Of a stretch of DNA of 14,594 nucleotides, positions 14,379 through 14,594 are shown piece after piece (positions within the stretch are counted from its first letter, which is position 1; each line of letters opens with the position of its first letter). The DNA comes from Desulfonatronum sp. (lineage in GTDB: Bacteria; Desulfobacterota; Desulfovibrionia; Desulfovibrionales; Desulfonatronaceae): the NCBI GenBank assembly GCA_007127655.1, contig SKYX01000095.1, forward strand, positions 1 through 14,594, written 5' to 3'. The translations under genes and the position numbers were made by a program. The notes below the pieces were generated by a model that was not told where the DNA came from, did not search any database, and saw only the letters and a program-made list of their open reading frames with translations.

Positions 14379-14445
14379 CTCGTTTCCATCCGGAAATACT
14401 TTACTGCTGGATGCGAAAACTGGCTGTTTTCAATCCGGAAACGAG
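14379..14445. repeat. CTCGTTTCC / GGAAACGAG inverted repeat followed by a T-rich tract
   Basis: CTCGTTTCC (14379-14387) pairs perfectly with GGAAACGAG (14437-14445) over a 49-base loop. TCCGG follows the left arm closely and overlaps the start of the right arm, and the loop holds AAAAC/GTTTT (14416-14430), which can pair. A T-rich run (TTTTTTCTTTT) begins 3 bases after the right arm. It may be a second terminator, a structured RNA or a small mobile element remnant. Confidence 0.45.
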
Positions 14446-14476
14446 CAATTTTTTCTTTTGGCAAGGAACTTAACAG

Positions 14477-14594
14477 TCCGTTGAAAAACTCCCAATTGCT
14501 GCGTCGCTGCAAAAAGTTCAAACTCTCACGTATGAATAAATACGCTTCGACCTTGAACTTTTTTTGCTCCTTGCACTTGGGGTTTTTGAACGGA
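14477..14594. repeat. large imperfect inverted repeat, MITE-like, cut by the window end
   Basis: The left arm starting TCCGTTGAAAAACTCCCAA (14477 on) mirrors the right arm ending TTGGGGTTTTTGAACGGA (to 14594). Near the centre AAAAAGTTCAA and TTGAACTTTTT pair exactly, and CGTAT (14529-14533) pairs with ATACG (14540-14544) around 6 bases. The left end is preceded by AACAG, so the mirror copy CTGTT would lie just past the window. It has no coding capacity. It resembles dispersed non-autonomous repeats that I recall from deltaproteobacterial genomes; copy number cannot be checked here. Confidence 0.75.

Overview
The window (about 14.6 kb, GC-rich, tightly packed) looks like chromosomal DNA of a sulfate-reducer-type bacterium of the Desulfovibrionales. 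This is inferred from the proteins. HisH carries the GICVGCQIL nucleophile motif and HisF the [13 protein letters not shown] motif, both of which I recall from Desulfovibrio orthologs. An archaeal-type first enzyme of the alternative aromatic pathway (ADH synthase) is also present. No phage, transposase, CRISPR, tRNA or rRNA gene was seen. The genus is not resolved.

Layout, left to right. A nitroreductase-family gene on the minus strand runs off the left edge. Facing away from it, an ADH synthase gene overlaps mltG (lytic transglycosylase) by 11 bases. A strong bidirectional terminator separates mltG from a convergent minus-strand gene for a stand-alone response-regulator receiver. After a repeat-bearing gap of about 490 bases comes a plus-strand three-gene unit: a ThiS/MoaD/TtuB-like sulfur carrier, a TtuA-type PP-loop thiolation ATPase with 4Fe-4S-type cysteines, and a LarA-like (lactate racemase domain) protein. 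Convergent to that is gmd (GDP-mannose 4,6-dehydratase, minus strand) with its own terminator. Divergent from gmd is an M24 aminopeptidase. Next is a plus-strand set: a lipoprotein NagZ-type hexosaminidase, cheD, an HDOD-domain gene and a Tat-exported patatin-like lipase; the last three overlap each other. A hairpin-rich gap precedes hisH-hisF, which overlap by 11 bases and end at a good terminator. The right edge is a large MITE-like inverted repeat that continues past the window.

How the genes may work together. MltG and NagZ act on peptidoglycan. CheD, HDOD, patatin and the lone receiver suggest signalling and envelope functions. HisH and HisF form one bifunctional enzyme (IGP synthase). 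The most interesting unit is the sulfur carrier/TtuA-like/LarA-like operon. It combines a ubiquitin-like sulfur donor, an iron-sulfur thiolation enzyme and a protein family that uses a sulfur-containing nickel-pincer cofactor. The carrier also ends in Arg-Gly rather than the usual Gly-Gly. Several intergenic gaps hold palindromic elements, including two copies of a TCGAAATCG-type inverted repeat.
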